Source: Actinomycetota bacterium (GTDB taxonomy: Bacteria > Actinomycetota > Coriobacteriia > Anaerosomatales > Anaerosomataceae). Taken from it: a stretch of 64,000 nucleotides of DNA. The position numbers and the translations under genes were made by a program. The stretch's first letter is position 1; each line of letters starts with the position of its first letter. This document shows, one piece after another, positions 44,283 through 52,495 of the stretch. The stretch is taken from assembly GCA_009773565.1 (NCBI GenBank), contig WSXY01000002.1, positions 519,463-583,462 on the forward strand, given 5' to 3'. The notes below the pieces were generated by a model that made no database searches, was not told the origin of the DNA, and worked only from the letters and a program-made list of their open reading frames with translations.

Positions 44283-45228
44283 TATCATCACGCCCGATCT
44301 CTTTGCCGCTGCACTTCGGATGGCTACTCCGCTTGCGCTCGCCGCGATCGGCGGCACGATTTGTGAGCGGTCAGGAGTAGTGAACATCGCGCTTGAGGGC
44401 ATCATGCTCTGCGGCGCCTTCGCCGGCGTGGCAGTTACGCTTGCAACCGGGAATCCGTGGCTCGGAATCGTGGCTGCTGTACTGGCTGGTGTGGCAATCA
44501 GCGCGATACATGCGTTCACCTCAATCAACCTTCGTTCTGACCAGGTCGTGTCCGGTACGGCTATCAACATCCTCGCTCTCGGGGTCACCGGTTTCCTCAT
44601 GGAGATCATGTATGGTCATCCCGGGACGACCGATTCGATCAACACGATCAGGTCGGTGTTTCGGTTTGAATCCAACGCCGACGGTGGGTTCGTCAGCACG
44701 GTATGGCATTGGATCAATGGTATCTTCTTGTCGCATACGCCCATCGTTTACATGGCGATTATCATCGCGTTCGTCGCACAGTGGGCGATGTACAACACCC
44801 GGTGGGGACTTCGGCTGCGTGCGCTCGGTGAGCATCCCCGGGCAGTCGATACCGTTGGCGTTAGTGTACTGAAGGGCAGATGGGTAGCTGTCCTTATGAG
44901 CGGTGCGCTCGCGGGACTGGCGGGCGCCAACCTCACGCTTGAGCAAGTCGGATCGTTCACGGAGAACATGACAAATGGTCGCGGATTCATTGCGCTTGCG
45001 GCGAATATCTTTGGGCGCTGGACGCCGCTAGGTTCTTACAGCGCATCGCTCCTCTTCGGCTTTGCAGATGCGCTACAGATCAAGCTGCAGATCTTCCGCG
45101 GGCAGATCGATATTCCGCCGCAGTTCTTTCTTATGTTGCCGTATGTGCTCACAGTCGTAGTGCTTGCAGGCGTTGTTGGCCGCTCAATCGGGCCTGCGGC
45201 TGTTGGCAAGCCGTACGAGAAGAAGTAG
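44272..45228 (+). CDS. Nucleoside ABC transporter permease (YufQ-like)
   Basis: 318 residues with about 8-9 membrane helices. The opening TPLALAAIGGTICERSGVVNIALEGIMLCGAF is diagnostic of the second permease of BMP-type importers; RWGLRLRALGEHPRAVDTVGVSVLKGRWVAVLMSGALAGLAGA is the coupling region. It is the last gene of the importer unit; no strong terminator follows in the short convergent gap (45229-45294). Confidence 0.94.
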   Translation: MLADIITPDLFAAALRMATPLALAAIGGTICERSGVVNIALEGIMLCGAFAGVAVTLATGNPWLGIVAAVLAGVAISAIHAFTSINLRSDQVVSGTAINILALGVTGFLMEIMYGHPGTTDSINTIRSVFRFESNADGGFVSTVWHWINGIFLSHTPIVYMAIIIAFVAQWAMYNTRWGLRLRALGEHPRAVDTVGVSVLKGRWVAVLMSGALAGLAGANLTLEQVGSFTENMTNGRGFIALAANIFGRWTPLGSYSASLLFGFADALQIKLQIFRGQIDIPPQFFLMLPYVLTVVVLAGVVGRSIGPAAVGKPYEKK

Positions 45229-45294
45229 TTTCCGGGGCTAGCGGGCTCTGACGCTCCAGGTGAGCAAGCGATTGATCCGACGTTGGACCGCCTG

Positions 45295-45537
45295 TTACTG
45301 TCGGCGGTCGCCTTCGGAGTCGTGCGTGTCGTGCGCCTCGCTCGGCAGATCGTGGTCGCCGTCATGAGAGGGCACCGCGCGCCGAATCCACCAGTTGAGG
45401 GTCACGAGGGCGACCAGCGCTACTCCGAGAATCGCGTCAGTGGGTAAGTCGGGGGAGAAGTCCCAGCCCCGCAGCGCCGCGCGCAACGCGTAGGCGGCGG
45501 CCGGGACTCCGACCGCCGCCACCAGCGACATTCTCAT
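45295..45537 (-). CDS. Small membrane protein of unknown function
   Basis: 80 residues from the ATG at 45537; a GTG at 45552 with a weak CGGAG upstream would add 5 residues, and longer starts overlap the preceding gene. One or two hydrophobic helices (residues ~3-20 and ~35-52, AILGVALVALVTLNWW) are followed by a His/Asp-rich acidic tail (HDGDHDLPSEAHDTHDSEGD) that could bind metal. Downstream of the DUF4349 gene with a 16-nt gap and probably co-transcribed. Not recognised. Confidence 0.55.
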   Translation of the reverse strand: MRMSLVAAVGVPAAAYALRAALRGWDFSPDLPTDAILGVALVALVTLNWWIRRAVPSHDGDHDLPSEAHDTHDSEGDRRQ

Positions 45538-45553
45538 TCGTGGTCTGAGCACG

Positions 45554-46588
45554 CTACTCCGTCGGGTCTTCGGTAGACGTTCCGGTGGTTGTGGAGGTCG
45601 ATGTTCGGGACCGGTTACTGCGTCGCTTGCGGACGATTGCGCGAATGATGAAGAACAGCACCGCAGCGATGGCCAGGAACGGCGCAAGGGTTATGGCGAT
45701 GACGATAATCAGTTGGATGGCACCCGCTGCGCCGCGGAATCCCGTCGTAACAGCGTCGCCGAAGCCCCAGTTCTCGCCGCCGGGTCGAACGATAGCCTGC
45801 GGCTCGTTCAGGTCGATCGTGACTGTCGCCATCGCAGCTTGCCGCTCAAGGTACTTGACCTGCGCGTCGAGGCTTTCGACTTCACCCCGGACGCGCGAGA
45901 GCTCTTGCTCGATAGCGAGCATGTCTTTGACGTCCTTCGCGGCAGTGAAGAACTCGCGCAGACGCTTCTCCTCGGCGCGGAGATTCTCAAGCCGCGCTGC
46001 GAGGTCAACATGCTGTTGGGTAACGTCATCCGAGGTCTCGGCTTCATAGCGTACGGTTCCGAGACCAGATACCTCGCTTACAAACGCTTCGAACTTGTCG
46101 GCCGGTACGCGAACGACGACATAGCCCAGGAGCGCGGTACCGTCCGATACTGAGCCGCTTGTACCGTTACGATATATCGGTGAGCCGCTGTCGGTCGCGA
46201 CTTGCATGCCGGTAATGACCCCACCGTGCTTCTTGCTTGCGGCCTTGATCCCGTCGATTGAATCGGCAACCTTCTTCACCTCGATGCGCAACGTCTTGTT
46301 GCGGATGACGAGGCGATCGGCTTCTGGAACGTTCGCGGTGACGTCGCCACCTGTGCTGTAGGCGTTCTGAGACTCGAGCGTACCCGCCTCAGGCAGCGGT
46401 GCAGACTTCGCAGAGTCAAAGAAGGGTGCACTTGCAGGTGACGAGGAGACGCCGGTAGATCCGGCGCTCGTCTGACGGGTCAACTGGTCGACGGCCCCGC
46501 AGCCGGAAACGCCGGTCGCGAGAGCCAGCGCGGCTGCAATCGCCACCAACCTGATACCGAAACTGCTTGCTCGACGTAGACGGCTCAT
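45554..46588 (-). CDS. DUF4349-domain lipoprotein
   Basis: 344 residues from the ATG at 46588 (GAAGGAG upstream); the frame continues upstream to 46669 through a palindrome and is not used. A lipoprotein signal ends in VSGC (~Cys30). A Ser/Ala-rich linker is followed by the DUF4349 domain (~90-290) with RNKTLRIEVKKVADSIDGIKAASKKHGGVI, VVVRVPADKFEAFVSEVSGLG and a coiled-coil (QHVDLAARLENLRAEEKRL... to YLERQAAMATVTIDL). A membrane helix (~300-325) and basic Ser/Thr tail follow. A surface-exposed anchored protein; function not established. Confidence 0.85.
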   Translation of the reverse strand: MSRLRRASSFGIRLVAIAAALALATGVSGCGAVDQLTRQTSAGSTGVSSSPASAPFFDSAKSAPLPEAGTLESQNAYSTGGDVTANVPEADRLVIRNKTLRIEVKKVADSIDGIKAASKKHGGVITGMQVATDSGSPIYRNGTSGSVSDGTALLGYVVVRVPADKFEAFVSEVSGLGTVRYEAETSDDVTQQHVDLAARLENLRAEEKRLREFFTAAKDVKDMLAIEQELSRVRGEVESLDAQVKYLERQAAMATVTIDLNEPQAIVRPGGENWGFGDAVTTGFRGAAGAIQLIIVIAITLAPFLAIAAVLFFIIRAIVRKRRSNRSRTSTSTTTGTSTEDPTE

Positions 46589-46640
46589 GACGATTCTCCT
46601 TCGTTCATGGTCCTCGTCAGGTTCCTTCCCGAAACGAGGA

Positions 46641-46676
46641 CGCCCCGATGCGCCTGTGCACAGGCGCATCGGGGCG
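46641..46676 (-). terminator. Perfect 16-bp-stem hairpin after the 56-residue membrane protein gene
   Basis: A 36-bp perfect palindrome, CGCCCCGATGCGCCTG / CAGGCGCATCGGGGCG with a TGCA centre. It lies 27 bp beyond the stop of the small gene at 46704-46874 and 52 bp before the DUF4349 start, both on the minus strand, so it should separate the two transcripts. The sequence after it on the minus strand (TCCTCGTTTCGG) is weakly T-rich. Confidence 0.7.
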
Positions 46677-46703
46677 TAAATACCGCTAGCAGCGTGCGGA
46701 GTC

Positions 46704-46874
46704 TTACTCGTCAGCTGCGGTTTCCCGCTTCTTGAGCTGCTTGGCTGCGTACACCAGGAAGCCGATGCCGATGGCGACTACCGCAAAGAAGGCGACCGCG
46801 ACCATGTTGAACATGATGCCCGCGACGTTGAAGCCGAGCGGAGCGAATGACGCGAATGGTGAGTATTGTGCCAT
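46704..46874 (-). CDS. Small single-helix membrane protein, 56 residues
   Basis: Reads MAQYSPFASFAPLGF, then a hydrophobic stretch from Asn16 to Tyr41 (NVAGIMFNMVAVAFFAVVAI...LVYAA), a basic KQLKKRE and an acidic end, stop TAA at 46704-46706. A full Shine-Dalgarno GGAGGTGA (plus-strand 46884-46891) lies 9 nt before the ATG, a TAGAAT -10 lies further upstream, and a 16-bp hairpin follows: promoter, ribosome site, gene and terminator are all in place. Its size is below common gene-finding cut-offs. No family is recognised; single-helix proteins of this kind are often regulators or components of envelope complexes. Confidence 0.8.
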   Translation of the reverse strand: MAQYSPFASFAPLGFNVAGIMFNMVAVAFFAVVAIGIGFLVYAAKQLKKRETAADE

Positions 46875-46916
46875 TAGGTTGAATCACCTCCATCGCACAC
46901 GCGAATGTCATTGCTG

Positions 46917-46946
46917 ATTCTAGCGTTCTGCCCGTGCTGCGGGCAA
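46917..46946 (-). promoter_or_regulatory. Promoter of the 56-residue membrane protein gene
   Basis: On the minus strand TTGCCC (plus 46941-46946) and TAGAAT (plus 46917-46922; 5/6) are 18 bp apart, 42 bp upstream of the start codon. A 6-bp inverted repeat TGCCCG/CGGGCA (46929-46945) overlaps the -35 and could be an operator. Confidence 0.5.
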
Positions 46947-47118
46947 CACCGCGATGATCTCGGCTACTCCTTCTATTCCGCTGTGAACGTCCGATTCCTG
47001 CCTGCTATGCCCTAAGACGTCAATTCTGTTCTCACAGTTCTTGTCTTCTTCGGCCAATCGTACCCCGAGCACTCCGGGGGGCGCCGTGGAGCTCTGTGTC
47101 ACACCAGAGATACAAGGT

Positions 47119-47131
47119 GGGGAATTTCCCC
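47119..47131 (+). promoter_or_regulatory. 13-bp palindrome upstream of the dcw promoter
   Basis: GGGGAA-T-TTCCCC, perfect around a central T, ending 8 bp before the candidate -35. The position (about -44 to -56) suits an activator or repressor. No known regulator is matched with confidence. Confidence 0.5.
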
Positions 47132-47134
47132 ATG

Positions 47135-47161
47135 AAGTGTTGCAAAGTGGGATGGAGTGGA
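47135..47161 (+). promoter_or_regulatory. MraZ operator: three GTG boxes at 10-bp period
   Basis: AAGTGTTGCA, AAGTGGGATG and GAGTGGAATA start at 47135, 47145 and 47155, an exact 10-bp tandem array of (A/G)AGTG[T/G]. MraZ from several bacteria binds arrays of GTG/TGGG boxes with 10-bp spacing upstream of its own gene. The array overlies the -35 and spacer of the promoter at 47140-47168, which favours autorepression. Confidence 0.78.
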
Positions 47162-47168
47162 ATAGGAT
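47140..47168 (+). promoter_or_regulatory. Candidate promoter of the dcw cluster
   Basis: TTGCAA (47140-47145; 4/6), 17 bp, TAGGAT (47163-47168; 4/6). Predicted start near 47175, leaving a leader of about 59 nt before mraZ. Its overlap with the MraZ boxes supports the call. Confidence 0.55.
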
Positions 47169-47233
47169 TGTGCCATCGGGGCATCAAGTGGCGCCGATAG
47201 TGGGTCCTGGAGGAGCTGAAGGGGAGGGACAGG

Positions 47234-47668
47234 ATGTTTCTCGGCGAGCACCAGCACACGCTGGACGCCAAGGGGCGCTTGTCGCTGCCCGCGAAGTTCC
47301 GGGCCGAGATGACAGGTCGTCTCATCGTCTCAAAAGGACTTGAAGGCTGCCTATACGTGCACTCTTCCGAGGACTACGCCGGATTTCTCGGCCGACTGAC
47401 CGATACCGGGGACTTCGACCCTAAGCTTCGCCAGGCTCGACGCTTCTTCTCATCAGGCGCCACTGAGTCGGAACTGGACACCGCAGGGCGCATATCAGTC
47501 TCGTTGAACCTGCGTGAGTATGCCGGGCTCGACAAGGATGTCGCGGTGATCGGCAACGGTGACCGCATTGAGGTCTGGGACGCTCAGAAGTGGGCCGCCT
47601 ACAACGGCGAGACGACCGATCGTATCGAAGATGTCACGAGGGAACTCGCCGAACTCGGCATTCTGTAG
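47234..47668 (+). CDS. mraZ: Transcriptional regulator MraZ
   Basis: 144 residues, two SpoVT/AbrB-like MraZ domains. The N-terminal FLGEHQHTLDAKGRLSLPAKFR and the second DTAGRISVSLNLREYAGLDKDVAVIGNGDRIEVWD carry the two DxxGR motifs involved in DNA binding. MraZ rings bind the tandem boxes just upstream (47135-47161). First gene of the dcw cluster; GGGGAGGG precedes the ATG. Confidence 0.96.
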   Translation: MFLGEHQHTLDAKGRLSLPAKFRAEMTGRLIVSKGLEGCLYVHSSEDYAGFLGRLTDTGDFDPKLRQARRFFSSGATESELDTAGRISVSLNLREYAGLDKDVAVIGNGDRIEVWDAQKWAAYNGETTDRIEDVTRELAELGIL

Positions 47669-47678
47669 GGCCTTGATA

Positions 47679-48626
47679 ATGGAATACCGGCACACCCCAG
47701 TTTTGCTGGCCGAGGTGACGCAGCAACTTCAGTTGCACGACGGGTCGATCATCGTCGACTGCACCTTGGGCGGGGCAGGACACGCTAAGCGGATTGCAGA
47801 GCTTATCGCGCCTACGGGAATTCTCGTGGGAATCGATCAAGATGACGCCGCACTCACCGCAGCACGTGACACACTACCCCTCGGCCAGCAGGCAGTACTC
47901 CTGAAGGGCAACTTCGGTGAACTGGACGATCTACTCATCCGGGCCACCATCCCGTACGTCGACGGGTTTCTGTTCGATCTCGGCGTATCTTCTCCCCAAT
48001 TGGATGTAGCCGGCCGCGGTTTCACGTACCAGGAGGATGTTCCTCTCGACATGAGGATGGACACCTCGTCATCGCAGCCTACCGCGGCCGACATCATCAA
48101 CACCTACAGCGAAGCGGATCTGACACGGGTCATTCGCGAGTACGGTGAGGAACGGTGGGCCTCGCGCATCGCAGCATTCATCGTAGCCGCGCGGGGCCGC
48201 CACCCGGTGACATCCACGGGAGAGCTTGTCGAGCTCATCAAGAACGCGATACCTGCGGCCGCACGTCGAACCGGGCCGCACCCCGCGCGCAGGACATTCC
48301 AGGCGCTCCGCATCGAAGTCAATCAGGAGCTCGATGTCCTCAAGAGCGGTCTCGAGGCAGCGATCCGCTGGCTTCGACCCGGCGGACGAATCGCAGTGAT
48401 CAGCTATCACTCTCTCGAGGAGCGCGTCGTCAAACGCGTCTTCGGAGAACAGTCACAGGGGTGTACGTGTCCACCTGACATGCCTGTTTGCAGGTGCGAG
48501 GCGAAGCCGGTACTCCGAATCATCACGAGAAAGCCCGTCGTTCCGACGGCGGCAGAGATAGATGGCAATCAGCGAGCCAGAAGCGCAAAGCTCCGGGTCG
48601 CCGAGAAGCACGAAGAGACGCAGTAG
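47679..48626 (+). CDS. rsmH: 16S rRNA (cytosine1402-N4)-methyltransferase RsmH
   Basis: 315 residues from the ATG at 47679; the frame stays open into mraZ but the family N-terminus is MEYRHTPVLLAEV. Signatures: DCTLGGAGHAKRI (SAM site), GFLFDLGVSSPQLD, RGFTYQEDVPLDMRMD, PHPARRTFQALRIEVNQEL and ISYHSLEERVVKRVF, with a zinc-like CTCPPDMPVCRC near the end. It methylates C1402 of 16S rRNA in the decoding centre. Second gene of the cluster, 10 nt after mraZ. Confidence 0.97.
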   Translation: MEYRHTPVLLAEVTQQLQLHDGSIIVDCTLGGAGHAKRIAELIAPTGILVGIDQDDAALTAARDTLPLGQQAVLLKGNFGELDDLLIRATIPYVDGFLFDLGVSSPQLDVAGRGFTYQEDVPLDMRMDTSSSQPTAADIINTYSEADLTRVIREYGEERWASRIAAFIVAARGRHPVTSTGELVELIKNAIPAAARRTGPHPARRTFQALRIEVNQELDVLKSGLEAAIRWLRPGGRIAVISYHSLEERVVKRVFGEQSQGCTCPPDMPVCRCEAKPVLRIITRKPVVPTAAEIDGNQRARSAKLRVAEKHEETQ

Positions 48627-48649
48627 TAGACGGAGCAGAGGAGGCGGGG

Positions 48650-49189
48650 ATGGGAGCGGCGGCACGTAGGTACGCCGAGAGCAGTGAAGCAGCCGCTTCC
48701 CGGCCACATCTGAGACTTGCTACTGCGAACCCGCGTCGCGCGAAAGCGCGATCACGTCGTTCACAGGCCGGACTCGCCAGCGCCGTCTTCCGTGTGTTCT
48801 GCGCCGCGATGGTTGTTGTGGCCGTAGTTGGACTGGCCCGTATTGCTCTGGCAGTGCAGGCGACAGAGGCGGCAATCGAGGCCGTCAAGATCCAACAGGA
48901 CATCCGGGTCGAGGAGCTTCAGAGTAAGTCGCTGGAGGCTGACGCGAGTGCGCTGAATGCCCCGTCCCGTGTAGCTGCAATCGCCGATTCGGCGCTCAAT
49001 ATGACCGAGGCCGGACAGGTTGCGTACCTTGCCGCCCCGGCATCCGATGCTATCGCAGCCACAGCGTCGTCTCCGAAGCCGCACGCCGCCTCGGACGGTC
49101 TCGGTGCGATCGTAGCAAGCGTCATGGATATTGCAGCAGGTGAGGCCCAGGTCATGCTCGTCGGCGATGTCGGCCTGTCGGCCCGGTGA
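48650..49189 (+). CDS. ftsL: FtsL-like septum protein
   Basis: 179 residues from the ATG at 48650 (GGAGGCGGGG immediately upstream); the frame is open 162 nt further upstream into rsmH. A basic cytoplasmic N-terminus (~50 residues), one membrane helix (~50-72, VFCAAMVVVAVVGLARIAL) and an extracytoplasmic coiled-coil (~75-110, ending in the SRVAAIADSALNMTEAGQ segment typical of FtsL) support the call. The Ala/Ser-rich tail of ~60 residues is longer than usual. FtsL forms the FtsQLB complex that activates FtsWI. Sequence conservation is low, so position between rsmH and ftsI is important evidence. Confidence 0.82.
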   Translation: MGAAARRYAESSEAAASRPHLRLATANPRRAKARSRRSQAGLASAVFRVFCAAMVVVAVVGLARIALAVQATEAAIEAVKIQQDIRVEELQSKSLEADASALNAPSRVAAIADSALNMTEAGQVAYLAAPASDAIAATASSPKPHAASDGLGAIVASVMDIAAGEAQVMLVGDVGLSAR

Positions 49190-49220
49190 GAGGTCAGTGA
49201 GGCGTACCAGGGAGACCGCA

Positions 49221-50984
49221 ATGCCACGGAAGAGCGGACGGAAGCGCACGTGGCGCTTCGTCGCGCTTCTCGTGGTGTTTGCTGGACTCTTACTCCTTGT
49301 GGTCGGTCGACTCACATATCTACAAGTCATCGCGGGTCCTGCGTATGCTCGAATGGCGTTCGAGCAACGCAATCGCGAAATGGACATCCCCCCGCGTCGC
49401 GGCTCCATCTACGACCGTGAGGGTGAGCCGCTGGCGGTCAGCATGGAGGCCCGCGATATCTACGCGGTACCGACGTCCATCAAGGATCCGGAGGGTGCGG
49501 CCAGCGCGATTGCCGGAATACTCGGCGGCACTGCTGAGGAGTATCTCCTTAAGCTCAAGAAGGACTCGCCGTTCGTCTACATCGCGCGCAAGGTCGATCT
49601 TGAGCGCGCGGCCGCCCTTGAGAGTCTTGCTCTCGAGGGCATTGGCTTCCAGGACAGTTCGCGACGAGTCTATCCCTCGAACGAACTCGCGTGTCAGGTG
49701 CTCGGCTTCGTCGGCGTTGATGACGGGGGACTGGACGGCATCGAGAAGTATTACGACGAACTGCTTGCAGGCACGCCAGGGAAACTGATAGCCGAGAAAG
49801 GCTCGCGGGGGATTCCAATCCCCGGAGGCGTGTCCGTGCAAGAAGATGCCGTGAATGGCGAGAATATCGTCCTCACCATCGACAAAGACATCCAGTACCA
49901 GGCGCATGTCGAACTCCAGAAGGCCGTTGAGAAGTGGAAGGCACAGGCGGGGTCCGTCCTCATCATGGATCCGGACACCGGCGCCATTCTCGCGATGGCA
50001 TCGACGCCAAGCTTCGATCCGAACAACTTCTCGAAGGCCGACCCTCAGTCTTTTCGCAACCGTCCGATTGTCGACACGTACGAGCCCGGTTCCACGATCA
50101 AGTCATTGACGGCGGCAGCCGTCATTGAAGAGAAGCTCTTCACGTCGGCAAGCATGTTCGACCTGCCACCGACCCTGAAGATCGGCGGCCGGACGATCCA
50201 CGAGTCTCATCCCCGGGGTCGCGTGCAATGGTCGCTCACCGATATCGTCACCAACTCCTCGAACGTTGGAGCCGTCAAGCTCGGTATCGCTCTTGGCGAG
50301 GACCGGCTCTACGCGTACTTTGCCAAGTTCGGTCTGACCGAGAAGACCGGCGTAGACTTCCCGGGCGAGGCCACGGGCTGGTTGCCACCACCATCGCAAT
50401 GGTCGGCGTCCTCGATCGGCAATATCCCCTTCGGACAGGGCGTTTCGGTCACTCCTTTGCAGCTTGCGCGTGCACTCGCGGCAATCGCCAATGGCGGCGA
50501 ACTTGTGACACCTCACTTCCTGGACTCACTTCCCGACTCACCTGAGAAGTCGGTGGTCTGGCCCAAGGAGACGGCGTTGTCTTCAAAGACAGCCTCCGAT
50601 ATGCGCACGGTCCTTGAGGCAGTCGTCTATGAAGGAACCGGCGCGGCCGCCGGGGTGAACGGCTACACGGTAGCCGGAAAGACCGGTACCGCGCAGAAGG
50701 CGCGCACCGACGGGGTGGCCGGGTACGAGGCCGGTAAGTATATCGCCTCATTCTCAGGATTCGTGCCTGCGGATGATCCCGCAGTGCTCATCATCGTCAC
50801 CCTCGACGAGCCGTCGAACTCTATCTTTGGTGGCACGGTTGCGGCCCCTACATTCTCGACGCTGGCGGCGTACTGCATGGAACATCTCAAGATTCCGCCG
50901 TCGCCTAAGAAGCCAGTTTCATCTGAGGCAACGGTTGCGCCGTCAGTGCCGGCAACGGGTGGTTCACAGAGTGACACGGAGTAA
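49221..50984 (+). CDS. ftsI: Septal penicillin-binding protein (FtsI/PBP2B-type transpeptidase)
   Basis: 587 residues from the ATG at 49221 (AGGGAGA upstream). One membrane helix (~12-34), PBP dimerisation domain (~50-225, RRGSIYDREGEPLAVS) and transpeptidase domain (~245-560). Catalytic motifs: S291-T-I-K in PGSTIKSL, SSN (NSSNVGAVKL) and K487-T-G in AGKTGTAQ. The C-terminal ~30 residues are Pro/Ser-rich and no PASTA domains follow. It cross-links peptidoglycan at the septum, working with FtsW. Confidence 0.96.
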   Translation: MPRKSGRKRTWRFVALLVVFAGLLLLVVGRLTYLQVIAGPAYARMAFEQRNREMDIPPRRGSIYDREGEPLAVSMEARDIYAVPTSIKDPEGAASAIAGILGGTAEEYLLKLKKDSPFVYIARKVDLERAAALESLALEGIGFQDSSRRVYPSNELACQVLGFVGVDDGGLDGIEKYYDELLAGTPGKLIAEKGSRGIPIPGGVSVQEDAVNGENIVLTIDKDIQYQAHVELQKAVEKWKAQAGSVLIMDPDTGAILAMASTPSFDPNNFSKADPQSFRNRPIVDTYEPGSTIKSLTAAAVIEEKLFTSASMFDLPPTLKIGGRTIHESHPRGRVQWSLTDIVTNSSNVGAVKLGIALGEDRLYAYFAKFGLTEKTGVDFPGEATGWLPPPSQWSASSIGNIPFGQGVSVTPLQLARALAAIANGGELVTPHFLDSLPDSPEKSVVWPKETALSSKTASDMRTVLEAVVYEGTGAAAGVNGYTVAGKTGTAQKARTDGVAGYEAGKYIASFSGFVPADDPAVLIIVTLDEPSNSIFGGTVAAPTFSTLAAYCMEHLKIPPSPKKPVSSEATVAPSVPATGGSQSDTE

Positions 50985-51040
50985 GCGGAAAGTGGCAGTT
51001 GCTATGCTAGAATCGGCGGGTTTCCGAGCGGCAGGTTGCA

Positions 51041-52495
51041 GTGAAGACACACACCTTATCAGCGCTGCTGAGTGACATAGAGACCACCTCGCTGACGGGC
51101 GCTGAGACGCCCGTCTCGGGTGTCGCGTATCGGTCAGGCGATGTCCGACCTGGCGACGCGTTCTTTTGCATATCCGGCTTCAAGCATGATGGCCACACAT
51201 TCGTCATGGACGCTCTGGCGCGCGGGGCATCTGCTGTCGTCAGTCAGCACTCGCTCGATATTGGCGGGACACCGCTCGCGATCGTAGCTGACACCCGTGC
51301 TGCGCTTGCGTATGCAGCTGCCCGGCACTTTGGCGAACCGTCGCGGCAGCTCGACATCGTTGGCATCACAGGTACGAACGGCAAGACGACAACTGCGTAT
51401 CTGCTTGACAGCATTCTTCGCGCGGACGGGCGAACGACCGGGCTTATCAGTACGGTTGAAACGCGCGTAGGCGCGGAGCGTACGTCCTCCTCACACACGA
51501 CCCCGGAGTCCGCTGATCTTCAGGCACTGTTCGCGAGAATGGCTGCTGCTGGTGTCGGTGGTGTAGCGATGGAGGTTTCGAGTCATGCGATCGATCTGCA
51601 CCGCGTCGACGGAACGCACTTCGCGGTAGCCGCCTTCACGAATCTGACGCAAGACCACCTTGATTACCATCACACGCTTGAGGAGTACTGGTCGGTCAAG
51701 AAGCGTTTGTTCACCGACATGGATGTACGCGCGCGGGTGATCAACGTCGATGATGCCGCCGGTGCGGAACTGGCCGGAACCCTCGCTGATGTCGTGACGG
51801 TCGGTCGATCCCGGAGCGCGATCGTCCGTGCCGCAGACGAGTGCTCAGGGCCGTTCTCGACGACCTTCACCTTGGTGACGCCAGAAGGTGAGCGCAGCGT
51901 ACTGCTTCCGCTTGCAGGCGCCTACAACGTTGAGAACGCGCTCGTAGCCGCCGGTAGCGCCTGTGCGCTCGGCACAGGGCTCGATTCGATCATCGGGGGG
52001 CTAGAGCGCGCACCTCAGGTTCCTGGTCGATTGGAGCGCGTTGACGTTGGACAGCCATTCCCCGTGCTCGTTGACTATGCTCACACGCCGGATTCGCTTG
52101 AGAAGGCGATCATTGCAGTTAAGGCTGTGACTGCTGGCAAGGTCATCGTTGTGTTCGGGTGTGGCGGCGACCGTGATCCGCAGAAGCGCCCCCTCATGGG
52201 GAGCGCCGCTGGTCGCAGTGCGGACGAGATCGTCATCACCAGCGACAATCCTAGAAGTGAGGATCCGGTTGGCATCATCCTCCAGGTGGAGGATGGCGTG
52301 CGTGAAACCGGCGCACGGTATACCGTTGAGGTGGACAGGCGCAAAGCGATTGCCTCGGCGGTGCGAATGGCTGGAGAAGGGGATGCGGTGCTGATCGCCG
52401 GCAAAGGTCATGAGGACTATCAGATATTCTCCGATCGTACGGTGCATTTCGACGACCGCGAGGTCGCGGCTGAGGAGTTGAGGTCCTTATGCTGA
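51041..52495 (+). CDS. murE: UDP-MurNAc-tripeptide synthetase MurE (meso-DAP type)
   Basis: 484 residues from GTG. Mur ligase three-domain layout with SRxVxxGDxFFC-like VAYRSGDVRPGDAFFC, the ATP loop GITGTNGKTTTAYLL, HTTPES, NLTQDHLDYH, and in the C-terminal domain VDYAHTPDSLEKAI and SDNPRSEDP. The DNPR sequence is typical of ligases that add meso-diaminopimelate rather than lysine, predicting DAP-type peptidoglycan. The stop overlaps murF. Confidence 0.96.
   Translation: MKTHTLSALLSDIETTSLTGAETPVSGVAYRSGDVRPGDAFFCISGFKHDGHTFVMDALARGASAVVSQHSLDIGGTPLAIVADTRAALAYAAARHFGEPSRQLDIVGITGTNGKTTTAYLLDSILRADGRTTGLISTVETRVGAERTSSSHTTPESADLQALFARMAAAGVGGVAMEVSSHAIDLHRVDGTHFAVAAFTNLTQDHLDYHHTLEEYWSVKKRLFTDMDVRARVINVDDAAGAELAGTLADVVTVGRSRSAIVRAADECSGPFSTTFTLVTPEGERSVLLPLAGAYNVENALVAAGSACALGTGLDSIIGGLERAPQVPGRLERVDVGQPFPVLVDYAHTPDSLEKAIIAVKAVTAGKVIVVFGCGGDRDPQKRPLMGSAAGRSADEIVITSDNPRSEDPVGIILQVEDGVRETGARYTVEVDRRKAIASAVRMAGEGDAVLIAGKGHEDYQIFSDRTVHFDDREVAAEELRSLC

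Larger units (their letters stand above)
46892..47233. other. Divergent intergenic region between the small membrane protein gene and mraZ
   Basis: 342 bp without a supported gene. It holds the leftward promoter (46917-46946), about 150 bp with no recognised element (46950-47100, including a weak CCCCG/CGGGG hairpin near 47074-47090), then the rightward control region of the dcw cluster: a 13-bp palindrome (47119-47131), MraZ boxes and promoter (47135-47168), a leader of about 60 nt and the ribosome site GGGGAGGG. Confidence 0.7.

Noticed and set aside
46920-47102. 60-codon minus-strand frame in the mraZ upstream gap
   Set aside because: No ribosome site, overlaps the promoter of the small membrane protein gene, no recognisable family.
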